Source: DTWD01 sp963662965
GTDB lineage: Bacteria; Acidobacteriota; Vicinamibacteria; Vicinamibacterales; UBA8438
DNA: 64,000 nt
Assembly: GCA_963662965.1 (NCBI GenBank)
Contig: OY759970.1
Coordinates: forward strand, 4,464,001 to 4,528,000
Direction of reading: 5' to 3'
Below the pieces are notes generated by a model. It searched no databases, was not told where the DNA came from, and saw only the letters and a list, made by a program, of their open reading frames with translations. The translations under genes were made by a program, and so were the position numbers. This document shows, piece after piece, positions 25,651-34,780 of the stretch; the stretch's first letter is position 1; each line of letters begins with the position of its first letter.

Positions 25651-26529
25651 CTACGTCTGATCGGCTGATGTCGTTGGTACTGGCCGGACGGTGCGATCAA
25701 TTGCCGTCAGCTGGTGGAGCAGCGGCTCGAGCCGGGCCAGCGGCAGGGCATTTTGTCCGTCGCTCTTCGCGTCACCCGGCCGGTCGTGCACCTCGAGAAA
25801 GACGCCGTCGATGCGCGCAGCGACACCAGCGGCCGCCATCGTTTCGATGAATTCGGCCTGACCCGCGGTCACGCCGTCACCCCCGCCCGGAAGCTGCAAG
25901 CTATGCGTCACGTCGTACACCACCGGGTATCCGAACGATCGGAGCTGCGGAAACGCGCGCATATCGACGACGAGGTTGTTGTACCCGAACGACGTTCCAC
26001 GTTCGGTCACGAGCACTCGGTGATTGCCCGTCGCCGTCGCTTTGGCGATGACGTGACGGAGGTCGAGCGGAGCGAGGAATTGTCCTTTCTTGATGTTGAC
26101 CGCCCGTCCGGTGGCGGCGGCCGACACGATCAAGTCGGTCTGTCGTGAGAGAAACGCAGGGATCTGCAGGACGTCGGCCACCTCCGCGACGGGGGCCGCC
26201 TGCGCGGCTTCATGGATGTCAGTCAGAATCGGGCAGCCCAGTGCCGCCTTGATCGACGCGAGGGTCTCGAGCCCGCGCGTAAGACCGGGACCTCGAAACG
26301 AGGCGAGCGACGTGCGATTCGCCTTGTCGAACGAGGCCTTGAAGATGAACGGGACCTGGCATCGGGCCGCGATGTCTCGAATCGCGCGCGCGAGGGTGTC
26401 GGCGTGCGCGGCGCTCTCGATGACGCACGGACCGGCGATCAACGCCAGCGGCCGATCGTCACCAAACACAACATCGCCGACCCGGACGTCGCGCACCCCT
26501 GAATTATAAGACGGGGTGGGACGGTTCAT
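25651..26529 (-). CDS. kdsA: 3-deoxy-8-phosphooctulonate synthase
   Basis: A 292-residue enzyme condensing arabinose 5-phosphate with phosphoenolpyruvate. Motifs are LALIAGPCVIESAAH, FKASFDKANRTSLASFRGPG, TDIHEAAQAAPVAEVADVLQIPAFL, KKGQFLAPLDL and DVTHSLQLPGG. The asparagine in FDKANRTS suggests the metal-independent type, since metal-dependent forms have cysteine near the N-terminal metal site; this point is inference. The N-terminal dozen residues are not conserved. Confidence 0.94.
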   Translation of the reverse strand: MNRPTPSYNSGVRDVRVGDVVFGDDRPLALIAGPCVIESAAHADTLARAIRDIAARCQVPFIFKASFDKANRTSLASFRGPGLTRGLETLASIKAALGCPILTDIHEAAQAAPVAEVADVLQIPAFLSRQTDLIVSAAATGRAVNIKKGQFLAPLDLRHVIAKATATGNHRVLVTERGTSFGYNNLVVDMRAFPQLRSFGYPVVYDVTHSLQLPGGGDGVTAGQAEFIETMAAAGVAARIDGVFLEVHDRPGDAKSDGQNALPLARLEPLLHQLTAIDRTVRPVPTTSADQT

Positions 26530-26539
26530 CCGGATCTAA

Positions 26540-26645
26540 CTCGGTACGATCGGGGCGCGCACCGCGCGCCCCCGCCGGCACGGAGTGGGGCATACGGGGC
26601 CTCACGAGTGGCGGCGACGGGGTTCGGGGCAGTCAGCCCCGTCTG
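26540..26645. repeat. Palindromic repeat between kdsA and pyrG
   Basis: Reads CGATCGGGGCGCGCACCGCG, then CCGCCGGCACGGAGTGGGGC, then GGGGCAGTCAGCCCCGTCTG. It is the cleanest single-module copy and serves as the reference for the family. Confidence 0.8.
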
Positions 26646-26647
26646 AA

Positions 26648-28318
26648 TTACGCCATGGACTCAGTGGCGGCGTTGGCGGCGAGACGGTGCTCGTAGGTGG
26701 ACCGAACGAACCGGGTAAACAGCGGATGCGGCGATCGCGGCTTTGACTGAAATTCAGGATGAAATTGGACGGCAACGAACCAGGGGTGCTCCGGAAGCTC
26801 GATCACCTCGACGAACTTCCCGTCCGGCGACCGGCCTGAGATCACAAGTCCCTTCTCGGTCAGTGCCGCCTCGTACTCGCGGTTGAACTCGTATCGATGG
26901 CGATGGCGTTCGGCGATCGACGTTTCGCGGTAGGCGTCGTGCGCCCGGGTGCCGGGCGTCAGCTCGCACGGATAGCTTCCCAGACGCATGGTGCCGCCCA
27001 GGTCGTCAACCCCTAGGAGGTCTCGCAGCTTGTAGATGACGTTGTGGGGGGTGTGCTCGTCGCACTCGGTGGAGTCGGCATCATCGAGCCCGCACACATG
27101 TCGAGCGAACTCGACGGCCGCCCACTGGAAGCCGTAGCAGATCCCGAAATAGGGGATGTCGCGCTCACGGGCGGTCTGGGCCGCGCGCATCATGCCGCGG
27201 CTACCACGGTCGCCGAATCCGCCCGGCACAAGAATGCCGTCAGCCCCCGAGAGCAGGTCCTCACCCGCATCCAGTTCGAGCTCCTCCGCCTCGACCCACT
27301 TGATCGAGACGTTCAGTTGGTGCCCGAACCCGGCATGGTAGAGCGCCTCATTTAGGCTCTTGTAGGAGTCTTGGTAGCCGACGTATTTGCCGACCACGTG
27401 CACCGTCACATTGTCGATTGGGTTGCGGATGCGCTCGACCAGCTTCTCCCACGACTCCATATGGCGCGTGCCGTCAGACGGCAGGCCCAGACCCTTGAGC
27501 ACGATCGTATCAAGCCCCTCTTCGGCGAGAACGAGCGGAACCTCGTAGATGCTCGACACGTCTTTGGCGGTGATGACCGCCTCTTCGTCGACGTCACAAA
27601 AGAGCGCGATCTTCCGACGGATGTCTCGGGGAAGAAACCGGTCGGTGCGGCACAGCAGAATGTCCGGCTGGATCCCGACCGACCGAAGCTCCCGCACGCT
27701 GTGCTGCGTCGGCTTCGTCTTGAGCTCACCCGCCGTACCGATGAACGGCACGAGCGTGAGATGAATGTAGAGGGTATGTTCGCGTCCGAGGTCTTGTCGC
27801 AGCTGTCGAATGGCTTCCAGATACGGCTGGCTCTCGATGTCGCCCACCGTGCCGCCAACTTCGATCAAGACGATGTCGACCTCGCCGTTGCGGGCGACGA
27901 TCTGCATACTGTCTTTGATCTCGTTGGTGATGTGCGGGATCACTTGGACGGTTCGACCAAGGTAGTCGCCGCGCCGCTCCTTTTGGATCACCGCGAGATA
28001 GATCTTGCCGGTGGTCCAGTTGTGGTTCCGCGTAGTGAGCGTGTCGGTGAAGCGCTCGTAGTGCCCGAGGTCGAGGTCGGTTTCAGCCCCATCGGAGGTG
28101 ACGTAGACCTCGCCGTGCTGGTAGGGGCTCATGGTGCCCGGGTCGACGTTCACATAGGGATCGAACTTCTGCAACGTGACCCGGTAGCCGCGTCCCTCGA
28201 GCAGAGCGCCGATGGAAGCGGCCGCGAGTCCCTTGCCGAGTGATGAGACGACCCCGCCCGTGACGAAGATGAATTTGACGGGTTGCGACGACGAGCTGTG
28301 AGCCGTATCTGCGGTCAT
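26648..28318 (-). CDS. pyrG: CTP synthase
   Basis: A 556-residue glutamine-dependent enzyme making CTP from UTP. The amidoligase half has FVTGGVVSSLGKGLAAASIGALLE and DPGTMSPYQHGEV; the class I amidotransferase half has the nucleophile in YFGICYGFQ and the His-Glu pair in QFHPEFQSKP. Its position between kdsA and kdsB is common in Gram-negative bacteria because KdsB needs CTP to activate Kdo. The start overlaps the kdsB stop (ATGA). Confidence 0.97.
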   Translation of the reverse strand: MTADTAHSSSSQPVKFIFVTGGVVSSLGKGLAAASIGALLEGRGYRVTLQKFDPYVNVDPGTMSPYQHGEVYVTSDGAETDLDLGHYERFTDTLTTRNHNWTTGKIYLAVIQKERRGDYLGRTVQVIPHITNEIKDSMQIVARNGEVDIVLIEVGGTVGDIESQPYLEAIRQLRQDLGREHTLYIHLTLVPFIGTAGELKTKPTQHSVRELRSVGIQPDILLCRTDRFLPRDIRRKIALFCDVDEEAVITAKDVSSIYEVPLVLAEEGLDTIVLKGLGLPSDGTRHMESWEKLVERIRNPIDNVTVHVVGKYVGYQDSYKSLNEALYHAGFGHQLNVSIKWVEAEELELDAGEDLLSGADGILVPGGFGDRGSRGMMRAAQTARERDIPYFGICYGFQWAAVEFARHVCGLDDADSTECDEHTPHNVIYKLRDLLGVDDLGGTMRLGSYPCELTPGTRAHDAYRETSIAERHRHRYEFNREYEAALTEKGLVISGRSPDGKFVEVIELPEHPWFVAVQFHPEFQSKPRSPHPLFTRFVRSTYEHRLAANAATESMA

Positions 28319-29121
28319 TCACCGACTCCGGTGGACACCAGACGACGGACCCTGTCGAGATCATCAGCGGTGTCGACACCGATCGGGTCCGCGTCGGTTT
28401 CGACGGTCGCAATACGATATCCGGATTCGAGCGCCCGAAGCTGTTCGAGCTGTTCGCATTGCTCGAGCGGTGTCGGGCCCAGGCGGGCCAGTTCCAAGAG
28501 TGTCGTGCGCCGATACGCGTAGAGGCCGATGTGCTTGTAGCCGAGCACCGCGCTCCGGTTCGGTAGGGAGAGCGGGCGTGACGGAATCGGGGCACGGGAG
28601 AAATAGAGCGCGTTGCCGCGTCGGTCGACGACGACTTTGATCACGTGCGGGTCTGCCAGCGCTGCGGGGTCGGTGATCGGGCATCGAGCCGTGGCGATGC
28701 CGATGGTTGCATCAGCGACCAGCGGCGCGAGCACGGCGTCAATCAGCCGCGGTTCAATCAGCGGCTCGTCGCCCTGGACATTGACGACGATGTCGCACGT
28801 CAGGGCCGCGGCGACCTCCGCCAGTCGATCGCTTCCGCACGTATGGTCGCGGCGAGTGAGGCACGCATCCCCGCCGAAGCGAACGACGGCATCGGCGATC
28901 CGCTGGTCGTCGGTCGCCACGAGCACCCGTGCCACTGACGTGGCCTGCTGCGCCCGGCGATAGACGTGTTCGATCATCGGGTGGCCGCCGATGTCGAGCA
29001 GCGGCTTGCCGGGGAGACGCGTTGACTCGTACCGGGCGGGGATGATGGCGACGGACGTGGTTAACTGAGCGGCTGTGGGTGGCGCGACGGGCGCAACCGG
29101 GTGCACGGCGAATATTACCAT
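28315..29121 (-). CDS. kdsB: 3-deoxy-manno-octulosonate cytidylyltransferase
   Basis: A 268-residue enzyme that activates Kdo with CTP. Motifs are VAIIPARYESTRLPGKPL, VLVATDDQRIADAV, CGSDRLAEVAA, VNVQGDEPLIEP and ALYFSRAPIPS. The first 20 residues are not conserved; the true start may be a later in-frame codon near TTSVAIIPARY. First gene of the kdsB-pyrG-kdsA-kdsD-lapB run. Confidence 0.94.
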   Translation of the reverse strand: MVIFAVHPVAPVAPPTAAQLTTSVAIIPARYESTRLPGKPLLDIGGHPMIEHVYRRAQQATSVARVLVATDDQRIADAVVRFGGDACLTRRDHTCGSDRLAEVAAALTCDIVVNVQGDEPLIEPRLIDAVLAPLVADATIGIATARCPITDPAALADPHVIKVVVDRRGNALYFSRAPIPSRPLSLPNRSAVLGYKHIGLYAYRRTTLLELARLGPTPLEQCEQLEQLRALESGYRIATVETDADPIGVDTADDLDRVRRLVSTGVGE

Positions 29122-29180
29122 GGTCGTCGCCGTATCATGCAGCCGCGTGCACTCCGCAGCGGCGAGTGTGACGTAGTACG

Positions 29181-29753
29181 ATGGTGACGTCGATAGACAG
29201 CACGAGGATGTCTCCGTTTCGTATCGCTCTCATCGCGGGTGGAAGCGCGTTCATGGCGGCGTGGATCACCGCCGCGACAACGGCGCGCCAACCCGGAGTC
29301 ATCGTCGACGTGGGTGCCGACCGACGGCTCACCGACGCGCCGATGGCCGGACCGAATCCTGCCGTGTTGGGGCTGGCGGAAGAGGTCAGCCGTCTGCGTG
29401 GTCGCCTTGCCCAGACGCCGGTTCCACAGGAGACCGTACGGAATCCGTTTTCGCTTGTGCCGATAGCGTTGCCCGGCGTAACCGGCGTAACCGGCGTGCC
29501 GGTGTTGGAACGACTCCTGGAGGCGCGGATTGTGGATGTTCCGGTTGGCCAACCGGCGCTGGAGGTGGTGCTGATCGGTCTGGCCGTAGACGGCGATGGC
29601 GTCACGGCGATCCTCACCGTGCCAACGGGCGAAGTGCTGCTCGTGAGCGTTGGTGACGCGGTGCCGGGCGGCTACCGCGTTGAGGGGGTTGACCCGACCA
29701 GCATCACGCTCAGCGATGCCGATGGCGTGAGCCATCGCCTCGCACTTCCTTAG
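29181..29753 (+). CDS. Small membrane-anchored protein, possible secretion/pilus periplasmic factor
   Basis: A 190-residue protein I do not firmly recognise. Residues 12-33 are a hydrophobic signal or anchor (FRIALIAGGSAFMAAWITAA). A coiled helix and a linker follow, then a compact beta-rich end (ALEVVLIGLAVDGDGVTAILTVPTGEVLLVSVGDAVPGGYRVEGVDPTSITLSDADG) that looks like the PilP/GspC homology-region fold, with the typical GD.V..GY.V..I....V.L.D pattern. It stands alone between kdsB and serA, and the only pilus gene in the window (pilM) is broken. Confidence 0.5.
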   Translation: MVTSIDSTRMSPFRIALIAGGSAFMAAWITAATTARQPGVIVDVGADRRLTDAPMAGPNPAVLGLAEEVSRLRGRLAQTPVPQETVRNPFSLVPIALPGVTGVTGVPVLERLLEARIVDVPVGQPALEVVLIGLAVDGDGVTAILTVPTGEVLLVSVGDAVPGGYRVEGVDPTSITLSDADGVSHRLALP

Positions 29754-29778
29754 ACGGGGACGCAGGTCCTGTCTGAAT
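29751..29778. repeat. Shortest copy of the palindromic repeat
   Basis: TTAGACGGGGACGCAGGTCC followed by TGTCTGAATT, in the 25-base gap between two convergent genes. Only the outer TAGACGGGG and its mirror GTCTGAATT survive. A bidirectional terminator function would fit the position. Confidence 0.5.
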
Positions 29779-31377
29779 TTAAAGCCTCACCAGGTCAACG
29801 GATCGCACAGCGGCAATCCCTCGAATCTCCTCCAGCACCGACTGATCGACCGTGGCGACGTCGCCGGGCGCGGTCCCGCTGTCGCCCACGCGAACAACGC
29901 CGATTGCACCGGCATCTCCACGGCCGAGCGCGAAGGTGGCGATATTGATCCCGTGTCGCCCCAGGATGGACCCCACTTCGCCGATGACGCCGGGCTGGTC
30001 GTCGTTGCGAATGACGAGGAGCGTGCCCTCGAGAGGCACTTCGACCTCGACGTCATCAAAACGGACGACGCGTGGCTGATCCGGCACGAACACGGCACCT
30101 TCGGCCCAGCGTTCGCCGTTGTTGGTGTGGAGCTTCAGTGAGACGAGGCTGGTGAAGTTTCGTGCACGCGTGCTACGCGACTCGACGATTTCGAGGCCAC
30201 GCTGTTCGGCAATCGTCCTGGCGTTGATCAAGCTGACCGAAGACGAGAGCATGTGGCGAAACACGCCGACCAGGGCGGCGCCCACGAGCATCTCATTGTT
30301 GCCCTCGGCGAGCGCCCCATAGTACCGAATGCCGATGCCGGCGATGCGACAGTCGGCGAGCTGCGCCAATAAACTTCCCATCCGCTCCGTGAGCGCGAGA
30401 TACGGACGAAGACGCTTGAACTCCTCCGGTCCCACCGAGGGATAGTTCACGGCGTTGCGGACGATTCCTGCTCGAAGGTATTCACGAACGCCGGTTGCGG
30501 CCTCGAGCCCGACGAGCTCCTGGGCTTCGGCGGTCGACGCGGCGATATGCGGAGTCGCGACGACGTGACGCAGTCCGGTCAGGGCGGTTGTCGTGGGCGG
30601 CTCCTCCTGATACACGTCGAGCGCGGCGCCACCGATCCGCTGCTGGTCGATGGCCTCGGCCAGGGCTGTTTCATCGATGAGGTCCCCGCGAGCAGTGTTG
30701 ATGATACGGACGCTCGGCTTGCATCGGGCAAGGAGATCCGCGTCGATCAAGCCACGCGTCGCGTCGGTCGATGGGAGGTGGAGCGTAATGAAGTCCGACC
30801 GCTCAGCGAGGTCCTCAAGGGACAGGAGCTCGATGTCCAGGTCGTCAGCGACGCGCGCCGCGATAAACGGATCGTGAGCGACCACGTCCATGTCGAATGC
30901 ACGGAGACGACGGGCGACCTCGCGGCCAATTCGGCCCAGTCCAACGACGCCGAGTGTCTTGCCACGCAGCTCGGCGCCGCGAAGCGTCTTCTTTCCCCAC
31001 TCTCCCGCTTTCATCTGCGCGTCGGCTAGGGCGATCGACCGCGCGGACGCGAGCATCAGCGCGCACGCGTGCTCGGCGACGCTGACGCTGTTGGCGCCAG
31101 GAGCGTTGAGGACGAGGATGCCGCGAGCGCTGGCCGCTTCGAGGTCGACATTGTCGACGCCGGTGCCAGCCCGCGCGACGACACGAAGGAGCGGCGCCGC
31201 GGCGATCAGTTCGGCTGTGACTTTCGTTGCGCTTCTGACGATGAGTGCGTCGGCGTCGGCGATGTCCCGGACGAGTTCGGCGGACGATCGGCCGGACCGC
31301 GCGTCGACCGTCCAGCCTTCGCGTTCAAGAAGCTCGGCGGCAGAAGAAGGCAGAGCGTCGGAGATGACGATCTTCAT
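29779..31377 (-). CDS. serA: D-3-phosphoglycerate dehydrogenase
   Basis: A 532-residue long-form SerA, first enzyme of serine synthesis. Start is the ATG at 31377 (MKIVISDALPSSAAELLER). The catalytic domain shows NAPGANSVSVAEHACALMLASAR, the NAD loop LGVVGLGRIGREVARRL, TLHLPSTDATRGLI, NTARGDLIDETAL and the HIAASTAEAQ segment. After about residue 320 come the allosteric intervening domain and a C-terminal ACT domain (LLVIRNDDQPGVIGEVGSILGRHGINIA), so serine feedback is likely. Confidence 0.95.
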   Translation of the reverse strand: MKIVISDALPSSAAELLEREGWTVDARSGRSSAELVRDIADADALIVRSATKVTAELIAAAPLLRVVARAGTGVDNVDLEAASARGILVLNAPGANSVSVAEHACALMLASARSIALADAQMKAGEWGKKTLRGAELRGKTLGVVGLGRIGREVARRLRAFDMDVVAHDPFIAARVADDLDIELLSLEDLAERSDFITLHLPSTDATRGLIDADLLARCKPSVRIINTARGDLIDETALAEAIDQQRIGGAALDVYQEEPPTTTALTGLRHVVATPHIAASTAEAQELVGLEAATGVREYLRAGIVRNAVNYPSVGPEEFKRLRPYLALTERMGSLLAQLADCRIAGIGIRYYGALAEGNNEMLVGAALVGVFRHMLSSSVSLINARTIAEQRGLEIVESRSTRARNFTSLVSLKLHTNNGERWAEGAVFVPDQPRVVRFDDVEVEVPLEGTLLVIRNDDQPGVIGEVGSILGRHGINIATFALGRGDAGAIGVVRVGDSGTAPGDVATVDQSVLEEIRGIAAVRSVDLVRL

Positions 31378-31677
31378 GCGTGTCAAAGCGAGAGTTGGTG
31401 TCGATGTCGGTAATGACGCGTACAGTATAATGACCGCCCGTTGTCGTTCGCGAAGACAGCGTGCAGTGCTTCGCATCCGCGCGAAGCGTCATTCGCACCA
31501 CGATGGTGCAAATCGCTAGAACGGCCCGTTTGATGCGGTTGGCCTTCGTCGGAGTGGATGTTTTTCCACAAGGTTTTCCACACTTTCTGTTGAAGACCTT
31601 GTCACGGGCCGCAGGGACGTGACCTAAAGCACGACCGATAGATCCGGTAGGTCGTCCACGGAGTAGAGAGAGAGGCC
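31378..31677. promoter_or_regulatory. Divergent serA/mdh regulatory region with paired DnaA-box-like sites
   Basis: This 300-base region separates two divergent metabolic genes and has no ORF. A TATAAT hexamer is at 31426-31431 without a clear -35. Two TTTTCCACA sites lie at 31562-31570 and 31574-31582, each one mismatch from the DnaA box TTATCCACA and spaced 12 bases apart, on the same strand. GAGAGAGG at 31668-31675 is the mdh ribosome site. Confidence 0.4.
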
Positions 31678-32604
31678 ATGAATCGCAAAGTGACCGTTAT
31701 CGGTTCGGGCAACGTCGGCGCGACCGCCGCCCGGAGCATTGCCGACAAGGAGCTCGCGGATGTCGTCATCCTCGACATCCTGGAAGGGGTTCCGCAAGGG
31801 AAGGGGCTAGACATGCTCGAGGCGTGCCCGGTCGAAGGGTCGGACGCGCGCGTCCTCGGAACCAACGATTACGCCGATACGGCTGGTTCGGACATCGTCG
31901 TGATTACGGCCGGCCTGGCGCGCAAGCCGGGAATGAGCCGCGACGATTTGCTCGCGAAGAATCACACGATCATCACGGGCGTCACCGAACAGGTGATGAA
32001 GCACTCGCCCGATTGCATCATCATGCCGGTGACCAACCCGCTCGATGCCATGGCGCAGGTGGTGTACCGGGTCAGCGGGTTGCCTCGGGAGCGTGTCATC
32101 GGCATGGCCGGCGTGCTCGACTCGGCACGGATGCGAGCCTTCATTGCCCAGGAGCTCAATGTGTCGGTCGAGAACACGCACGCGTTCGTGCTTGGCGGAC
32201 ACGGCGACACGATGGTGCCCCTGCCGCGCTATTCGACGGTGGCCGGTATTCCGATCACAGAATTGCTCCCGGCCGAGAGGATCGACGCGATTGTGAACCG
32301 GACGGCGCACGGAGGCGCCGAAATCGTCAAGTTACTCGGCACCGGCAGTGCGTATTACGCGCCCGCGTCGGCCGTCGTGGAGATGGTGGAGTCGGTACTC
32401 AAGGACAAGAAGAAAATCTTGCCGTGCTCGGTGTTTCTCCAAGGCGAGTACGGGATTCAGGATCTGTTCGTCGGCGTGCCGTGCAAGCTCGGGGCGAACG
32501 GTGTTGAGGAGATCGTACAAATTACGCTGACGGACGACGAGGCCGCAGCCCTCCAGAAGTCAGCCGACGCCGTGCGCGAGCTCGTCCAGATCATCAACGT
32601 CTAG
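31678..32604 (+). CDS. mdh: Malate dehydrogenase (LDH-like type)
   Basis: A 308-residue enzyme of the lactate-dehydrogenase-like MDH group. It begins VTVIGSGNVGATAARSIADKEL (NAD binding), has VITAGLARKPGMSRDDLLAKN with the substrate arginine, MPVTNPLDAMAQVVYRVSG, VIGMAGVLDSARMRAFIA and the catalytic histidine in GGHGDTMVPL. It interconverts malate and oxaloacetate. First gene of mdh-sucC-sucD-korA-korB. Confidence 0.95.
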   Translation: MNRKVTVIGSGNVGATAARSIADKELADVVILDILEGVPQGKGLDMLEACPVEGSDARVLGTNDYADTAGSDIVVITAGLARKPGMSRDDLLAKNHTIITGVTEQVMKHSPDCIIMPVTNPLDAMAQVVYRVSGLPRERVIGMAGVLDSARMRAFIAQELNVSVENTHAFVLGGHGDTMVPLPRYSTVAGIPITELLPAERIDAIVNRTAHGGAEIVKLLGTGSAYYAPASAVVEMVESVLKDKKKILPCSVFLQGEYGIQDLFVGVPCKLGANGVEEIVQITLTDDEAAALQKSADAVRELVQIINV

Positions 32605-32621
32605 GATCCAGTCGACCGGCC

Positions 32622-33800
32622 GTGAAGATTCACGAGTACCAGGCGAAAGGGCTGCTCGCGAAGTTCGGGCTCCCGGTCCCGCGCGGTGAGGTGGCCTTCA
32701 CGGTGGACGAGGCGCGCGCCGCGGCCGTCCGCCTCGGTGGTCGTCTGGTCGTCAAGGCACAGATTCATGCCGGCGGTCGTGGCAAGGGCGGTGGCGTCAA
32801 GGTCGTCGATGACGCTGAGGCCGCCGAGCGTGCCGCGAAACAGATACTCGGCATGAACCTCGTGACCGCGCAGACCGGGCCGTCGGGTCGGATTGTGCGG
32901 CGGCTCCTGATCGAGGAGGGGCTCGACATCGAACGAGAGCTGTATCTCGGACTGGTCGTTGATCGCGCCGTGGCGCAACCGGTCCTCATGGTGAGCTCGG
33001 CCGGCGGCATGGAGATCGAGCAGGTGGCTGCCGCTACGCCGGAGCTCATTCTGAGAGAGAGCATCGACTCGGGCGCCGGCCTCCTTCCATTCCAGGCGCG
33101 GCGTTTGGCGTTCGGTCTCGGACTGTCTGGACCGCTCGTCAGGACGGCCGCTGGCGTGATGGGAGCGGCATACGACGCGTTTCGCGAAGTCGATGCCGCG
33201 CTCCTCGAGATCAATCCGCTTGTCGTCACCACGACCGGGGAGATGTTGGCGCTCGACGCGAAGATCAGTCTCGACGTCAATGCGTTGTTTCGCCATCCCG
33301 ACCTGCGGGAGTTGCGCGACCTAGCCGAGGAAGACGAACTCGAGATCGAGGCCTCCGAGGACGCCTTGAATTACATCCGGCTCGACGGAACCATCGGCTG
33401 CATGGTCAACGGTGCCGGTCTGGCGATGGCGACCATGGACATCATCAAGCTGGCGGGCGGCGAGCCGGCGAATTTTCTTGACGTGGGCGGCGGCGCAAAC
33501 GCCGACCAGATTCGCAACGCATTCCGCATCCTGATGGCCGACGACAACGTCAAGGCGGTGCTGATCAATATCTTTGGCGGGATCTTGCGGTGTGATGTCC
33601 TCGCCGCAGGCGTCATTGCTGCGGTCAAAGAGCTGAATGTGTCGCTGCCGGTGGTGATTCGGATGGAAGGTACCAACGTCGAGCAAGGGAAGGCGATGTT
33701 GGCCAGTAGCGATCTTAATTTCACGACGGCCGACGGGATGGGTGAAGCGGCGGAGCGAGTCGTGACGCTCGCGGCCGGTGAGGACACGCGGCGCGTGTAA
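32622..33800 (+). CDS. sucC: Succinyl-CoA ligase, beta subunit
   Basis: A 392-residue ATP-grasp subunit starting at GTG 32622 (KIHEYQAKGLLAKFGLPVPRG). Further motifs are KAQIHAGGRGKGGGVKVV, LEINPLVVTTTGEMLALDAK and NFLDVGGGANADQI. With SucD it converts succinyl-CoA to succinate with nucleotide phosphorylation. It lies 17 bases after mdh. Confidence 0.96.
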   Translation: MKIHEYQAKGLLAKFGLPVPRGEVAFTVDEARAAAVRLGGRLVVKAQIHAGGRGKGGGVKVVDDAEAAERAAKQILGMNLVTAQTGPSGRIVRRLLIEEGLDIERELYLGLVVDRAVAQPVLMVSSAGGMEIEQVAAATPELILRESIDSGAGLLPFQARRLAFGLGLSGPLVRTAAGVMGAAYDAFREVDAALLEINPLVVTTTGEMLALDAKISLDVNALFRHPDLRELRDLAEEDELEIEASEDALNYIRLDGTIGCMVNGAGLAMATMDIIKLAGGEPANFLDVGGGANADQIRNAFRILMADDNVKAVLINIFGGILRCDVLAAGVIAAVKELNVSLPVVIRMEGTNVEQGKAMLASSDLNFTTADGMGEAAERVVTLAAGEDTRRV

Positions 33801-33804
33801 CACG

Positions 33805-34692
33805 ATGGCGGTCCTTATTGACGAGCGAACCCGGTTGCTGGTGCAAGGGCTGACCGGCCGCGAGGGGACGTTTCACGCGAAGGCGGCGGCCGCGTACGGA
33901 ACCACCGTCGTGGGCGGCGTCACCCCCGGAAAAGGCGGGACCACGCATCACGGGTGGCCGGTCTTTGAAGCGGTCAGCGACGCGGTCGACGCGACCGGTG
34001 CAAACGCCTCAGTGATCTTCGTTCCCCCACCCCTGGCCGCGGACGCCATCATGGAAGCGGCGGACGCCGGGGTGGAGGTGGTGGTTTGCATCACGGAGGG
34101 GATTCCGACCCTCGATATGGTGCGCGTCGTCGCGTATCTCAAGGGACGACAGACTCGCCTCGTGGGGCCGAATTGTCCTGGTGTGCTCTCCGCCGGGAAA
34201 GGGAAGGCTGGGATCATTCCAGGGCATATCGCACAGGCGGGGCGCGTCGGGATCGTGTCGAAGAGTGGGACCCTCACCTATGAGGCAATGCATCAGCTGA
34301 CCGTGCAGGGGCTTGGCCAGACCACGTGTATCGGGATCGGAGGCGACCCGCTGATCGGCACAAGCTTCGTTGACGCGCTCCGGCTGTTTGCGGCGGATGA
34401 CGCCACGGATGCGGTCGTGCTCATCGGTGAGATCGGCGGCACGGCGGAAGAAGACGCGGCCGCGTTCATTGAGAGCGGATTCGACAAGCCGGTTGTCGGC
34501 TTCATCGCGGGGCAAACGGCACCACCGGATCGCCGTATGGGCCACGCGGGGGCAATCATCGCGGGCGGAAAGGGGACCGCCGCCGAGAAGATGGCGGCAT
34601 TGAGGAACGCCGGCGTGGTGGTCGTCGAGAGCCCCGCTGACATGGGGGCCGCCATGGCCGAGCGCCTGGGGATGGATGCCAAGCGCCGCTAA
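33805..34692 (+). CDS. sucD: Succinyl-CoA ligase, alpha subunit
   Basis: A 295-residue CoA-binding subunit. Start is the ATG at 33805, four bases after the sucC stop. Motifs are LLVQGLTGREGTFHAKAA, GGVTPGKGGTTHHGWPVF, VGPNCPGVLSAGKGKAGIIPGHI, SKSGTLTYEA and the phosphohistidine in RRMGHAGAIIAGGKGTA. Normal length. Confidence 0.96.
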   Translation: MAVLIDERTRLLVQGLTGREGTFHAKAAAAYGTTVVGGVTPGKGGTTHHGWPVFEAVSDAVDATGANASVIFVPPPLAADAIMEAADAGVEVVVCITEGIPTLDMVRVVAYLKGRQTRLVGPNCPGVLSAGKGKAGIIPGHIAQAGRVGIVSKSGTLTYEAMHQLTVQGLGQTTCIGIGGDPLIGTSFVDALRLFAADDATDAVVLIGEIGGTAEEDAAAFIESGFDKPVVGFIAGQTAPPDRRMGHAGAIIAGGKGTAAEKMAALRNAGVVVVESPADMGAAMAERLGMDAKRR

Positions 34693-34780
34693 GTAGTGCT
34701 ACAATAAACGGTTAAGTGTAGCGTGTTGAACGACGTGCGTGTCTGTGGTGTTGTCGTGTCTTACTCTTCCGAGGCCATGA

